Shown one piece after another: positions 46,726 to 55,593 of a stretch of DNA of 64,000 bases (its first letter is position 1; every line of letters begins with the position of its first letter). This stretch comes from Rhizobacter sp. Root404. GTDB taxonomy: Bacteria; Pseudomonadota; Gammaproteobacteria; Burkholderiales; Burkholderiaceae_C. Below the pieces are notes generated by a model that did no database searches, was not told the DNA's origin, and was given only the letters and a program-made list of their open reading frames with translations. Made by a program: the position numbers and the translations under genes. The stretch spans positions 375,321-439,320 of the forward strand of contig NZ_LMDS01000001.1 of the NCBI RefSeq assembly GCF_001425865.1, in the 5' to 3' direction.

Positions 46726-48249
46726 GTGCCTGAGTATCTGCGCGCGTTCGTCGTGATTCTGTTCCTGAGCGGTCTTACGTTCGTGACGGTCCGCAAGCCC
46801 GTGATCGCGTTGGGAATGGCCGCCGAAGATTTCGCTCGGCGGCGCAACGTATGGCTGGTTGTCACGGGCGCCGCGTTCCTGGCGCACAACTTCTGGGTCT
46901 TCACCTTGGTGCTGATTCCGGTGCTCCTGTATGCCCGCCAGCGCGAGCGCCAGCCTTTCGCGCTGTACCTGTTCGTGCTGTTCGCCGTCCCACCATTCGG
47001 CTCTGCCCTGAGCGGTCTGGGCATCGTAAACCAACTGTTCGAGCTGAGTTTCCCGCGCCTTCTGTCTCTGCTGGTGCTGCTGCCATGGGCGCTCAGCCGA
47101 CGCAGCGCGGACGCGCCACGCATCGGCAAGATGCTGGCCGACTGGCTGCTGCTGGGATATGTGATGCTGCAGTTGTACCAGCAGTGGCAGGTCGATACCA
47201 CGACGAACACCATGCGCTACGGCTTGTACGCTTTTCTCGACGTGCTCCTTCCCTTCTACGTGGCGAGCCGGTCCGTGCGAACGACGGCGGCGAGGCGCGA
47301 GGCTTTGCTGTCGCTCGTCGTCGCAGCCTTGCTGATGGCACCGATCGCAGCCTTCGAATTCAGCAAGCACTGGCTGCTCTACAGTTCCCTTCCAGACGCG
47401 TTAGGCATGAATTGGAATGGCGGCAGCTATTTGGGCCGCGGTCAGACCTTGCGTGCGGTCGTGACGACAGGCCACTCGATCTCGCTCGGGTACGTGATGA
47501 TGATCGCCATGCTCGTGCATCTGGCGCTTCGACGCATCGTGCCCCAATCCCGTGTCTGGACGTTCGGAATGATCGGGTTGCTGATCGGGCTGATCGCGTC
47601 GGTGTCCCGCGGTCCATGGGTCGGGGCTTTGGTCGGCGTGATCGTGTTCGCCGCGTCGGGCCCGCGGCCTGGCACGCGTCTGCTCAAGCTCGCTGGCGCG
47701 GGTATCGCCGTGGCGGTGGCGGTGATGATTTCGCCGTGGGGTTCGTCTTTGATCGACTATCTCCCGTTCATCGGTCATGTGGACAGCTCCAATGTCGACT
47801 ATCGCCAGCGGCTGTTCGAGCTGTCGCTTCTTGTCATCTCGCAGAATCCGCTCCTCGGCTCCCCGACGTTCATGTTTGCCGCACCCTTGCAGGAGCTGCG
47901 TAACGGCAACCTTATCGACATCGTCAACACCTATCTGATGGTGGCCTTGCAAAGCGGCTATGTCGGGTTGGCCCTATTCGTTGGCGTGTTCGCCAAGGCG
48001 GGGTTCTCGATCATCGCAGCACTGCGCGTCCAGCCCGATCGAGAAGCGGAGCCGTTTCAGCAGGGACGTGTGCTGCTGTCTGCGCTGGCGGCGATCATGG
48101 TGGCCATAGCCACGCTCAGTCCGGTCGGGTTCGTTCCGCTCATGTACTGGTGCATTGTCGGCCTGAGCCTCGGATATGCCGACGCGGTGCGTCGCCAATC
48201 CCCTGCAGTTCAGGTCGGCCTGTCGCGTTTCGCGACGCGCTCGCTGTGA
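46726..48249 (+). CDS. O-antigen ligase/Wzy-like polymerase
   Basis: This polytopic membrane protein of about 507 residues has 11-12 helices and a large periplasmic loop late in the chain, in the manner of Wzy polymerases and WaaL ligases. A family motif is present around SRGPWVGALVGVIVF, with SSNVDYRQRLFELSLLVISQNPLLGS in the loop. In this locus it is the likely polymerase of the EPS repeat. The start is either GTG 46726 (GAAAGGG 5 bases upstream) or GTG 46720. It is followed by an overlapping flippase gene (GTGA). Confidence 0.82.
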   Translation: MPEYLRAFVVILFLSGLTFVTVRKPVIALGMAAEDFARRRNVWLVVTGAAFLAHNFWVFTLVLIPVLLYARQRERQPFALYLFVLFAVPPFGSALSGLGIVNQLFELSFPRLLSLLVLLPWALSRRSADAPRIGKMLADWLLLGYVMLQLYQQWQVDTTTNTMRYGLYAFLDVLLPFYVASRSVRTTAARREALLSLVVAALLMAPIAAFEFSKHWLLYSSLPDALGMNWNGGSYLGRGQTLRAVVTTGHSISLGYVMMIAMLVHLALRRIVPQSRVWTFGMIGLLIGLIASVSRGPWVGALVGVIVFAASGPRPGTRLLKLAGAGIAVAVAVMISPWGSSLIDYLPFIGHVDSSNVDYRQRLFELSLLVISQNPLLGSPTFMFAAPLQELRNGNLIDIVNTYLMVALQSGYVGLALFVGVFAKAGFSIIAALRVQPDREAEPFQQGRVLLSALAAIMVAIATLSPVGFVPLMYWCIVGLSLGYADAVRRQSPAVQVGLSRFATRSL

Positions 48250-49640
48250 GCCAGGGCTCCGTCGACGCTGCGCACACGCGCATGTCCGTTCCCACCGGCT
48301 CCCTGAAGCAGCGTGTCCTGAGGGCAGGCGGCTGGACGGCCGGCGGGTTTGCAATCAGCCAGACCTTGCGGATCGTCAGTACGCTCATCATGACCCGGCT
48401 GCTGGCGCCGGAGATGTTTGGGCTGATGTCGATCGCCGTGATGGTCAATGTGATCACGGCGCTCCTGACCGACCTCGGCATCACGCAGAACATCGTTCAA
48501 AGCCGGCGCGGCGAGGACCCCACCTTCCTCAATACAGCCTGGACGGTGCAGATCGTCCGCGGATTCATTGTCTGGGGTCTCGCGCTGGTCGTCGCGATTG
48601 CCATCTACTTCGGCGGGCGCGAGGGCCTGCTCAGCCCCGACACCGTTTACGGCAACCCGGTCCTGCCCTGGGTGTTGGCCGTGTCGTCGTTTTCCATCGT
48701 GATCGCCAGTTTCGCGTCCACCAACACGGCGATCGCCGAGCGACATTTCAATCAACGGCACTTGATCAGGATCGATCTCACCTCGCAGATCGTCTCTCTG
48801 GTCGCGATGGTGGTGCTCGGCCTGTGGACAGGCTCGATCTGGTCGCTGATCGCCGGGCAGTTGGCCGGTGGGGTGTGCGGAACGACGTTGAGCCATTTGA
48901 TCCTGCCCGGCGAGCGCAATCGGTTTGGTTGGGACCCGAAAGCGCTGGGCGAGATCGTCGCCTTCGGCAAGTGGGTGTTCTTCTCCTCGTTCGTCGGCGT
49001 CTTTGCGCTTTACGCCGATCGGCTGGTGCTCGGCGGTCTGGTGCAAGCGAGCGTGCTGGGCCAGTTCGCCATCGCGAGCACGATCGTCGGCGCGGTTCAG
49101 GGCGTGTTCCAGAAGCTCTATGCGACCGTGGTCATGCCGGCCCTGAGCGAAACCGCTCGCAACGATCGGCCCCGATTGCGCGAAGTGTTCTACCGGCTTC
49201 GCGTCCCGACCGACCTGGCATTGTTGTTCGTCGCGGGAATGCTCGCCGCCAGCGGCAAGCTGGTGATCGGAATCTTGTACGACCACCGCTACGGCGATGC
49301 CGGTTGGATGCTGCAGATTCTGGCGCTTTCGCTCGTGTGGGTGCGCTACGGCGCGAGCCAGCAACTCTATGTCGCGCTCGGTGAGCCGAAGTACGTCGCG
49401 TTCCTGAACTTTGCCCGTTCATTCGCCGTGTTCGCCGCCTTGTTCGTCGGCTTCCGGCTCGGCGGCGTGGCCGGCGCGATCTGGGCGTTTTCGTTGCATC
49501 AGATCGTCAACGGCCTGATGACCTACTACTTCAATGCGAGCTTGAAGCTCAATGACTTCAAGCGCGAACTGTTGGTGCTCGTCGCGTTGCCCGTCGGGTA
49601 CGGTGTCGGCTTGTGCATCAATCTGCTGCGTCCCACCTGA
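48246..49640 (+). CDS. Wzx-like polysaccharide flippase
   Basis: This is a membrane transporter of the MOP/PST superfamily, 464 residues with about 12-14 helices, that would flip lipid-linked repeat units to the periplasm. The N-terminal GGWTAGGFAISQTLRIVSTLIMTRLLAPEMFGL is the classic opening of Wzx/RfbX-type proteins. The internal DRLVLGGLVQASVLGQFAIA supports the call. The start GTG 48246 overlaps the Wzy-like stop; ATG 48282 is a possible internal start. The methyltransferase follows after 2 bp. Confidence 0.88.
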   Translation: MSQGSVDAAHTRMSVPTGSLKQRVLRAGGWTAGGFAISQTLRIVSTLIMTRLLAPEMFGLMSIAVMVNVITALLTDLGITQNIVQSRRGEDPTFLNTAWTVQIVRGFIVWGLALVVAIAIYFGGREGLLSPDTVYGNPVLPWVLAVSSFSIVIASFASTNTAIAERHFNQRHLIRIDLTSQIVSLVAMVVLGLWTGSIWSLIAGQLAGGVCGTTLSHLILPGERNRFGWDPKALGEIVAFGKWVFFSSFVGVFALYADRLVLGGLVQASVLGQFAIASTIVGAVQGVFQKLYATVVMPALSETARNDRPRLREVFYRLRVPTDLALLFVAGMLAASGKLVIGILYDHRYGDAGWMLQILALSLVWVRYGASQQLYVALGEPKYVAFLNFARSFAVFAALFVGFRLGGVAGAIWAFSLHQIVNGLMTYYFNASLKLNDFKRELLVLVALPVGYGVGLCINLLRPT

Positions 49641-49642
49641 GA

Positions 49643-50653
49643 ATGACCACGTCCCCGCCGCCCTTTCCCGAATTGCGCAGAAGTCCCCAACCGAGCTGTG
49701 CCCTGTGCGGTGGCACCGGTCGCGAAGTGCATGCAGGCGTGCCTGACCATTACTTCGGCGTTCCAGGGCAATGGAGCCTTCGGCAGTGCGACAACTCAAG
49801 CTGCCGGCTCCTCTGGCAGGATCCGATGGTGATCGCCGAAGACCTGGTACTTGCGTACAAGAACTACTACACGGTCGCGGCGCCATCGTCCAACGGCAGT
49901 CCCGCGTCGGTAGGGCTGACCCGGACCTTCTCTCGGCTCGATCGTCTGTTCACCAGGCTGCTGCGCCTGCAACCCGAACGCGATCGACACGCCAACACCT
50001 ACCTGCACGATACCGCGCCGGGCGCGCTGCTTGACGTCGGTTGTGGAAGCGGGGACTTCGCCGCCCACATGCGGCGTCTCGGCTGGCGTTGCCAGGGCAC
50101 CGAATTCGATCCCGACGCTGCCCGCCATGCGCGCGAGACCCACGGCATCGAAGTGGATCTCGGCGACATCAGCCAGATTCGTTACGAGGACGAGCGGTTC
50201 GACGCGATCACCGCGCGCCACGTGATCGAACACGTTCGCGAGCCCGCGGTCTTTCTCGCGGAGTGCTGGCGCATCTTGAAGCCGGGCGGCCGCCTGGTGC
50301 TGCTGACCCCGAATGCCGACAGCCTGGGTCACCGGCATTTCGGACCGCGTTGGCGCGGACTCGAGCAACCGCGTCATTTGTACCTGTTCAATCCGACGTC
50401 GATGCAGGCACTGTTCGAACGGCAGTCCATCGCGGGCGCCGACGTTTTTTCCTCGGCACAGGGCGCAAGCTATACCCTGAATGCCAGCGCGAAAACCGCC
50501 CAGGGCCTCATGCAACGCAGCATCGATCAGTGCGCCATCTGGTTCCTGCAGGTGGGCGAGACCGTGCTGACACGGCGAGGCGCGCAGGTCGGAGAAGACC
50601 TGGTCGTCATCGCCACCAAGCCCCGTGGACGCGCCGCAGCCGCTGCGCTCTGA
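49643..50653 (+). CDS. Class I SAM-dependent methyltransferase
   Basis: This cytoplasmic protein of 336 residues has a possible zinc-binding N-terminus (CALCGGTGREVHAG, then CDNSSCRLLWQDP, a CxxC...C pattern as in sugar methyltransferases). The Rossmann SAM domain has LLDVGCGSGDFAAHMRRLGW, TEFDPDAA, FDAITARHVIEHV and ILKPGGRLVLLTPN. It probably methylates a sugar of the repeat unit. It overlaps the next glycosyltransferase by 1 bp. Confidence 0.85.
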   Translation: MTTSPPPFPELRRSPQPSCALCGGTGREVHAGVPDHYFGVPGQWSLRQCDNSSCRLLWQDPMVIAEDLVLAYKNYYTVAAPSSNGSPASVGLTRTFSRLDRLFTRLLRLQPERDRHANTYLHDTAPGALLDVGCGSGDFAAHMRRLGWRCQGTEFDPDAARHARETHGIEVDLGDISQIRYEDERFDAITARHVIEHVREPAVFLAECWRILKPGGRLVLLTPNADSLGHRHFGPRWRGLEQPRHLYLFNPTSMQALFERQSIAGADVFSSAQGASYTLNASAKTAQGLMQRSIDQCAIWFLQVGETVLTRRGAQVGEDLVVIATKPRGRAAAAAL

Positions 50654-51612
50654 TGATGGACGATTTCGACGTTTCGGCGATCATCGTCAACTACAACACG
50701 CAAGCGCTGCTGCAGCCGTGCGTCGACGCGCTGCGCGCGGGCGCCGTCGGGCTGCGGCTGCAGATCATCATCGTCGACAACGGTTCACGCGACGGTTCCC
50801 AAGACTTGCTGCGGCGCGACTTTGCAGATTGCGAATTGCTCTTCAATACCGACAACGTCGGCTTCGGGCGCGCCAACAATCAAGCCGTGGCGTTGGCGCA
50901 GGGTCGCCATCTCCTGCTGCTGAACACCGATGCGTTCGTCGCGCCGGGTGGTGTGACCAGCACGGTGGCCTATCTCGACGCCCACCCCGAGTGCGGGCTG
51001 CTCGGGGTGCGCTTGGTCGGTCGGGATGGCTTGCTGCAACCGTCTTGCCGGTACTTTCCGACGCCCTGGAATGAGTTCGTCGGGCGTGCCGGCCTCGATC
51101 GCCTGTTCCCGCGCACGCGGATGATCGATGACATGGACTGGGACCACGCGTCGCCGCGTCCCTGTGACTGGGTGCCCGGTTGCTATTACCTTGTGCGCCG
51201 CAAGGTCGTCAATCAGGTCGGGCTGTTCGACCCGCGCTACTTTCTCTATTACGAAGAGGTCGACCACTGCCGCGCCGTGAAGGCTGCCGGCTGGCAAGTC
51301 ACCTACTGTCCGGAAACGACCGTCGTTCACATCGGCGGGGAGAGTGCCAAGTCGGAGGGCGAGCTCACGTCGGGGGGGCGGCAGATCTCGGCGCTGCAGA
51401 TCGAGAGCGGCCTGCTCTACTACCGCAAGCACCATGGTCGCCGGGGCCTGTGGCTCAACGTGATCCTGGGGACGCTCGCGGACGCACTGCTCGCGGCCAA
51501 ATGGTTGCTGCGGCGTCGCCCGTTGCACGGCGTGCAGGCATTCTGGCTCCATACCACCACGATGTGGTCGCTGCTGCGTCGCACCGGCTGGGCGCACCGC
51601 CCGACCCGCTGA
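50653..51612 (+). CDS. Family 2 glycosyltransferase (rhamnosyltransferase-like)
   Basis: This is a GT-A enzyme of 319 residues. SAIIVNYNTQALLQPCVDAL is the typical start, VDNGSRDGS binds the nucleotide, NTDNVGFGRANNQAV is a hallmark of the WbbL/RfbN-like group, and NTDAFV replaces the canonical DxD (here Thr-Asp-Ala). The acceptor-side segment DWVPGCYYLVRRKVVNQVGLFDPRYFLYYEEVD matches rhamnosyltransferases. This fits with the dTDP-rhamnose genes rfbA and rfbD at the window's end. The C-terminus has a short hydrophobic stretch. Confidence 0.87.
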   Translation: MMDDFDVSAIIVNYNTQALLQPCVDALRAGAVGLRLQIIIVDNGSRDGSQDLLRRDFADCELLFNTDNVGFGRANNQAVALAQGRHLLLLNTDAFVAPGGVTSTVAYLDAHPECGLLGVRLVGRDGLLQPSCRYFPTPWNEFVGRAGLDRLFPRTRMIDDMDWDHASPRPCDWVPGCYYLVRRKVVNQVGLFDPRYFLYYEEVDHCRAVKAAGWQVTYCPETTVVHIGGESAKSEGELTSGGRQISALQIESGLLYYRKHHGRRGLWLNVILGTLADALLAAKWLLRRRPLHGVQAFWLHTTTMWSLLRRTGWAHRPTR

Positions 51613-51624
51613 AGGGCCTCGACC

Positions 51625-52164
51625 GTGTTCGCGAACATCAAGCAAGATCTCCGCGCGCAGGGTGGCGATTTCGGCGCACAGGGCTTCTGGGCGCTGGTCG
51701 TGTACCGCTTCGGGCGCTGGCGCTACGGCGTTCGGCCGGCGTGGCTTCGCAAGCCGCTGTCGTTGATCTACAAGGTGCTGTTCAAGTTCGTGCAAATCCT
51801 GACCGGCATCGAGTTGCCGTGTGAGGCGGTCATCGGGCCCGGTTTCGTGATCGATCATTTCGGCGGCATCGTGATCAGCGGGTATGCCCGCTTCGGCGCC
51901 AATTGCCGGATTCGCAACGGCGTCGTGGTGGGCTTGGGGCGAGTGGACGAGCCCACGGCGCCGGTCTTCGGCGACAACGTGGACATCGGCGCCGGCGCGA
52001 AGGTGCTGGGGCCGATCCGCATCGGCAACAACGTCGTGATCGGCGCGAATGCGGTCGTTCTCTGCGATGTCCCTGACGACTGCCTGGCCGTCGGGGTCCC
52101 GGCGGTCGTCAAGCCTCGAACCCGCCGTACGCCGGCTGCGGCTGGCGGAGGTGATGCGGCATGA
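51625..52164 (+). CDS. Serine O-acetyltransferase-like hexapeptide acetyltransferase
   Basis: This left-handed beta-helix acetyltransferase has 179 residues, an N-terminal helical part (RPAWLRKPLSLIYKVLFKFVQILTG) and hexapeptide repeats from about residue 65 (AVIGPGFVIDHFGGIVISG, IGAGAKVLGPIRIGNNVVIGANAVV). It resembles CysE but lacks its long N-terminal domain. In EPS loci such proteins acetylate sugars. The start is GTG 51625. It overlaps the next gene by 4 bp (ATGA). A second, related gene lies at 56721. Confidence 0.85.
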   Translation: MFANIKQDLRAQGGDFGAQGFWALVVYRFGRWRYGVRPAWLRKPLSLIYKVLFKFVQILTGIELPCEAVIGPGFVIDHFGGIVISGYARFGANCRIRNGVVVGLGRVDEPTAPVFGDNVDIGAGAKVLGPIRIGNNVVIGANAVVLCDVPDDCLAVGVPAVVKPRTRRTPAAAGGGDAA

Positions 52165-53150
52165 CGGCCTTCGCGCAGAGCATTGTCGGCGTGATCGTCA
52201 TCGGTCGAAACGAGGGCGAACGCTTGCGCCGCTGCCTTGCTTCCACGCTGCCCGACGCGACTGCGCTGGTCTATGTCGATTCCGGCTCGACCGATGGATC
52301 ACCCGACCTCGCGCGGGCCATGGGTGCCGACGTGGTGGCGCTCGATATGAAGCAGCCCTTTACGGCCGCGCGCGCCCGCAACGCTGGCTGCATTCGGTTG
52401 CGTGCGCTGCTCCCGAATGTCGAGCACGTGCAATTCGTCGACGGCGACTGCGAGGTGGACAAGGCGTGGATTGCTCGCGCCAGCGCATTCCTGCAAGCCA
52501 ATCCCGAGGTGGCCGCGGTCTGTGGTCGGCGACGGGAGCTGTTTCCCGAGCATTCCGTCTACAACAGGCTGTGCGACATCGAATGGAACACGCCGGTCGG
52601 CGAAACCAAGGCCTGCGGCGGCGATGTCCTGATGCGCGCCGATGCGCTGCAGCAGGTCGGCGGTTACCGCGACGAGTTGATCGCCGGCGAGGAGCCTGAA
52701 TTGTGTGTCCGGCTGCGCGCGAGAGGGTGGCGGATCTGGCGGCTCGACGCGGAGATGACGCGCCACGACGCGGCGATGACCCGATTCGTCCAGTGGTGGC
52801 GACGTTCGAAGCGCGCGGGCTTCGCATTTGGCGAAGGGGCCCGCCTGCATGGTGCGCCGCCCGAACGCCATTGGATGCGCGAGGCGCGCAGCGCGTGGGT
52901 GTGGGGGGCGTTGATGCCCGTCGCGACGATCGCCGCGGCCATCGCGTGGGGCCCGCCAGCATTGCTGGGATTCCTCGTCTATCCGTTGCAGGTGGCACGG
53001 CTCGGTCTGGGACTTTCGGGACTAGGCCCCGCGCGTTGGCCACGTGCCCTGTTCCTGGTGCTCGGCAAGTTCCCGGAGGCGCAGGGACTCTTTCAGTCGT
53101 GGTGGATGCATCTTCGCCAGCGGCGCGCGGTGCTGATCGAATACAAATGA
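52161..53150 (+). CDS. Family 2 glycosyltransferase with C-terminal membrane segments
   Basis: The 329-residue enzyme begins with VGVIVIGRNEGERLRRCLAS, has VYVDSGSTDGSPDLARAMGA for nucleotide binding and QFVDGDCEVD as the DxD-containing motif, then CGGDVLMRADALQQVGGYRDELIAGEEPELC at the acceptor site. Two hydrophobic segments near 250-290 probably hold it to the inner membrane. It assembles part of the lipid-linked repeat; donor and linkage cannot be predicted. It overlaps the genes on either side by 4 bp. Confidence 0.87.
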   Translation: MTAFAQSIVGVIVIGRNEGERLRRCLASTLPDATALVYVDSGSTDGSPDLARAMGADVVALDMKQPFTAARARNAGCIRLRALLPNVEHVQFVDGDCEVDKAWIARASAFLQANPEVAAVCGRRRELFPEHSVYNRLCDIEWNTPVGETKACGGDVLMRADALQQVGGYRDELIAGEEPELCVRLRARGWRIWRLDAEMTRHDAAMTRFVQWWRRSKRAGFAFGEGARLHGAPPERHWMREARSAWVWGALMPVATIAAAIAWGPPALLGFLVYPLQVARLGLGLSGLGPARWPRALFLVLGKFPEAQGLFQSWWMHLRQRRAVLIEYK

Positions 53151-54385
53151 TGAGTTCCTCACCGCCCTCCGGGCTGCGCGTCGCGTACCTGATCAACCAA
53201 TATCCGAAGGTCAGTCACAGCTTCATTCGTCGCGAGATCCAGGCGCTCGAGCGCCAAGGGCTTGAAGTCGTGCGCTTCGCCGTGCGCGGCTGGGACGATG
53301 CGTTGGCCGATCCGGCCGATGTCGCTGAACGCGCCCGAACCAGGTACCTGTTGCAGGGAGGCTGGCTGCCGCCCCTGTGGATGGCGCTTCGCCTCGCGCT
53401 CACGCGGCCGAGGTTGTTTGCCGGCGCAGTAAGCCTGGCATGGTCGATGTGGCGAAATTCCGATCGCACGCTGTTTCATCACCTCGCTTACCTGGTCGAG
53501 GCGGCGGTGCTGGTCGCGTGGTCGGCACAGGAACGCGTTGCTCACCTGCATGCCCACTTCGGCACCAACCCGGCCGAGGTGGCGATGTTGGCACGTGCGC
53601 TTGGCGGTGCGCCCTACAGCTTCACCGTGCACGGGCCGGAGGAGTTCGATCGTCCGCTCGCACTCGGCCTCGGCCAGAAAGGGAAGGACGCGGCGTTCGT
53701 CGTGGCGATCAGTTCGTTCGGCCGCAGCCAGTTGTTTCGTTGGCTGCCCTTGACGCACTGGGAGCGCGTGAAGGTCGTCCACTGCGGTCTCGAGCCGGCG
53801 TTTCACCAGGCGGTGGCGCGCTCCGGCGGCAAGTCTGCGCGCCTGGTCTGCGTAGGCCGGCTTTGCGAGCAGAAGGGGCAACTGCTGCTTGTGGAAGCGC
53901 TACATCGGGTGATCTCGCGCGGCACGCCCTGCGAACTGGTGCTGGCCGGCGACGGCGAGATGCGCGCAGACATCGAGACGCTGATCGAGCGATTGGGGCT
54001 GCAGCCCCATGTCCGCATCACCGGCTGGATCGGGAGCGCGCAGGTCCGAGACGAGATTCTCGCGTCGCGCGCGCTCGTGCTGCCGAGCTTCGCGGAGGGG
54101 CTGCCGGTGGTCATCATGGAAGCGATGGCATTGCGCCGGCCCGTCATCACCACCTACGTTGCCGGCATCCCGGAACTGGTGCAGGACGGTACGAATGGAT
54201 GGCTGGTCCCGGCAGGCGACGTCGACGCGCTCGCCGATGCGATGGTCGCCTGCCTCGGTGCAGCGCCGGAGGCGCTCGAGCAGATGGGCGACGCCGCGCA
54301 TGCGCGTGTGCTGGTCCGGCACGATGTCGATCGCGAAGCGGAGAAGCTGGCGGCGCTCTTTGGCGCTTCGAGGGTCGCGGCGTGA
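53147..54385 (+). CDS. Family 4 glycosyltransferase
   Basis: This is a GT-B enzyme of 412 residues. The N-terminal domain (RVAYLINQYPKVSHSFIRREIQALERQGLEV) is typical of colanic-acid/EPS GT4 proteins. The C-terminal domain has LVCVGRLCEQKGQLLLVEAL, LAGDGEMRADIE and the donor-binding SFAEGLPVVIMEAMALRRPVITT with the E-x7-E pattern. The start ATG 53147 overlaps the previous stop; ATG 53150 is adjacent. It overlaps the next gene by GTGA. Confidence 0.9.
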   Translation: MMSSSPPSGLRVAYLINQYPKVSHSFIRREIQALERQGLEVVRFAVRGWDDALADPADVAERARTRYLLQGGWLPPLWMALRLALTRPRLFAGAVSLAWSMWRNSDRTLFHHLAYLVEAAVLVAWSAQERVAHLHAHFGTNPAEVAMLARALGGAPYSFTVHGPEEFDRPLALGLGQKGKDAAFVVAISSFGRSQLFRWLPLTHWERVKVVHCGLEPAFHQAVARSGGKSARLVCVGRLCEQKGQLLLVEALHRVISRGTPCELVLAGDGEMRADIETLIERLGLQPHVRITGWIGSAQVRDEILASRALVLPSFAEGLPVVIMEAMALRRPVITTYVAGIPELVQDGTNGWLVPAGDVDALADAMVACLGAAPEALEQMGDAAHARVLVRHDVDREAEKLAALFGASRVAA

Positions 54386-55593
54386 GCGCGCGCGAGTTCG
54401 TTGGCTTGGTGCTGCTGTTGCTGACGTGCGTTGCCGCGTGGCCCGCCGGTCTCCTGTGCGCGCAAGTCGTGGCCGCCGGGTGGAAGCGCGAGCGTCATGC
54501 ATCTTCGCCCGCGGTCGAAAACCCGAGCCGCGTGCCCTATGCGGTGGTGATGCCCGCGCACGACGAAGCTGCCGGTATCGGCGCCGCGATCCAGGCCGTT
54601 CGCGAGCAACTGGGCGATGCGGATCGCCTGCTGGTCGTGGCCGACAACTGCAGTGACGAGACCGCAGAGATCGCTCGGGCGGCCGGTGCCGAAGTCACCG
54701 TGCGCACCGACTTGCAACGTCGAGGCAAAGGCTATGCCCTCGACCACGGCGTGCGCTGGCTCGAGCAGGCGCCCCCCGGTGTCGTGATCATCGTGGACGC
54801 GGACTGCATCGTCGCGCCGCGTGCACTGGAGCGCCTGGCTAACCGATCTGCATGCACCGGTCGTCCGGTGCAGGCGCTGTACCTGATGCATGCGCCTCCG
54901 GGTGCGCCGTTGCGGCTGCGCATCGCCGAGTTCGCGTGGCGGATCAAGAACCGCCTGCGCCCGTTGGGCAGCTCGGTCTTCGGCTGGCCGTGCCAGTTGA
55001 TGGGCACGGGCATGGCGTTCCCCTGGCCGCTGATCCAGGCGGCGCCGCTGGCCACCGGCCACCTCGTCGAGGACATGCAGCTCGGGCTGGACCTCGCAGC
55101 CGCCGGTTCACCGCCCTTGTTCTGCGCACAGGCGCTGGTCAGCAGCGTGTTCCCGAGCGACTCGGAAGGCGCGCGCGCGCAGCGCACGCGTTGGGAGCAT
55201 GGTCACTTATCGGTCATCGCCAGCGTGGGCCCGCGCTTGCTCTCGCAAGCCCTGAAGCGCCGCGACGGCATGCTGGCGGCGATGGCACTGGACCTGATGG
55301 TGCCGCCCCTCGCGGCACTCGTGCTGGGGCTCGTGGGGTTTGCGTTCGTCGACGGGTTGTGGTGGTGGTTCGCGGGCGACGCGCGCGCTTTCGCGCTGGC
55401 GGTATTCGCCTTGCTGGTGCTGGTCGCGGGCGTGCTGCTGGCCTGGTCGAGCGATGGACGGCAGAGCGTCTCGCTGCGCGAACTCCTTGGGCTCCCCGGG
55501 TACGTCGCTGCGAAAATCCCGGTCTATGTTCGCCTGTTCACCAAGCGCCAGATCGAATGGGTACGCACCAAGCGCGATGACCGCTCATCCTGA
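54382..55593 (+). CDS. Processive-type family 2 glycosyltransferase, membrane-bound
   Basis: The 403-residue membrane GT2 has an N-terminal helix (FVGLVLLLLTCVAAWPAGLL), a catalytic domain with YAVVMPAHDEAAGIGAAI, VVADNCSDETAEIARAAGAEV and VIIVDADC (DxD), a later HLVEDMQLGLDLAAAG (ED motif) and AQRTRWEHGH (a QRxRW-like motif seen in cellulose/hyaluronan synthase relatives). Two more helices follow near 305-365. It may elongate a chain or add single sugars. The start is GTG 54382, overlapping the previous stop; its end overlaps the WecG gene by 17 bp. Confidence 0.87.
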   Translation: MSAREFVGLVLLLLTCVAAWPAGLLCAQVVAAGWKRERHASSPAVENPSRVPYAVVMPAHDEAAGIGAAIQAVREQLGDADRLLVVADNCSDETAEIARAAGAEVTVRTDLQRRGKGYALDHGVRWLEQAPPGVVIIVDADCIVAPRALERLANRSACTGRPVQALYLMHAPPGAPLRLRIAEFAWRIKNRLRPLGSSVFGWPCQLMGTGMAFPWPLIQAAPLATGHLVEDMQLGLDLAAAGSPPLFCAQALVSSVFPSDSEGARAQRTRWEHGHLSVIASVGPRLLSQALKRRDGMLAAMALDLMVPPLAALVLGLVGFAFVDGLWWWFAGDARAFALAVFALLVLVAGVLLAWSSDGRQSVSLRELLGLPGYVAAKIPVYVRLFTKRQIEWVRTKRDDRSS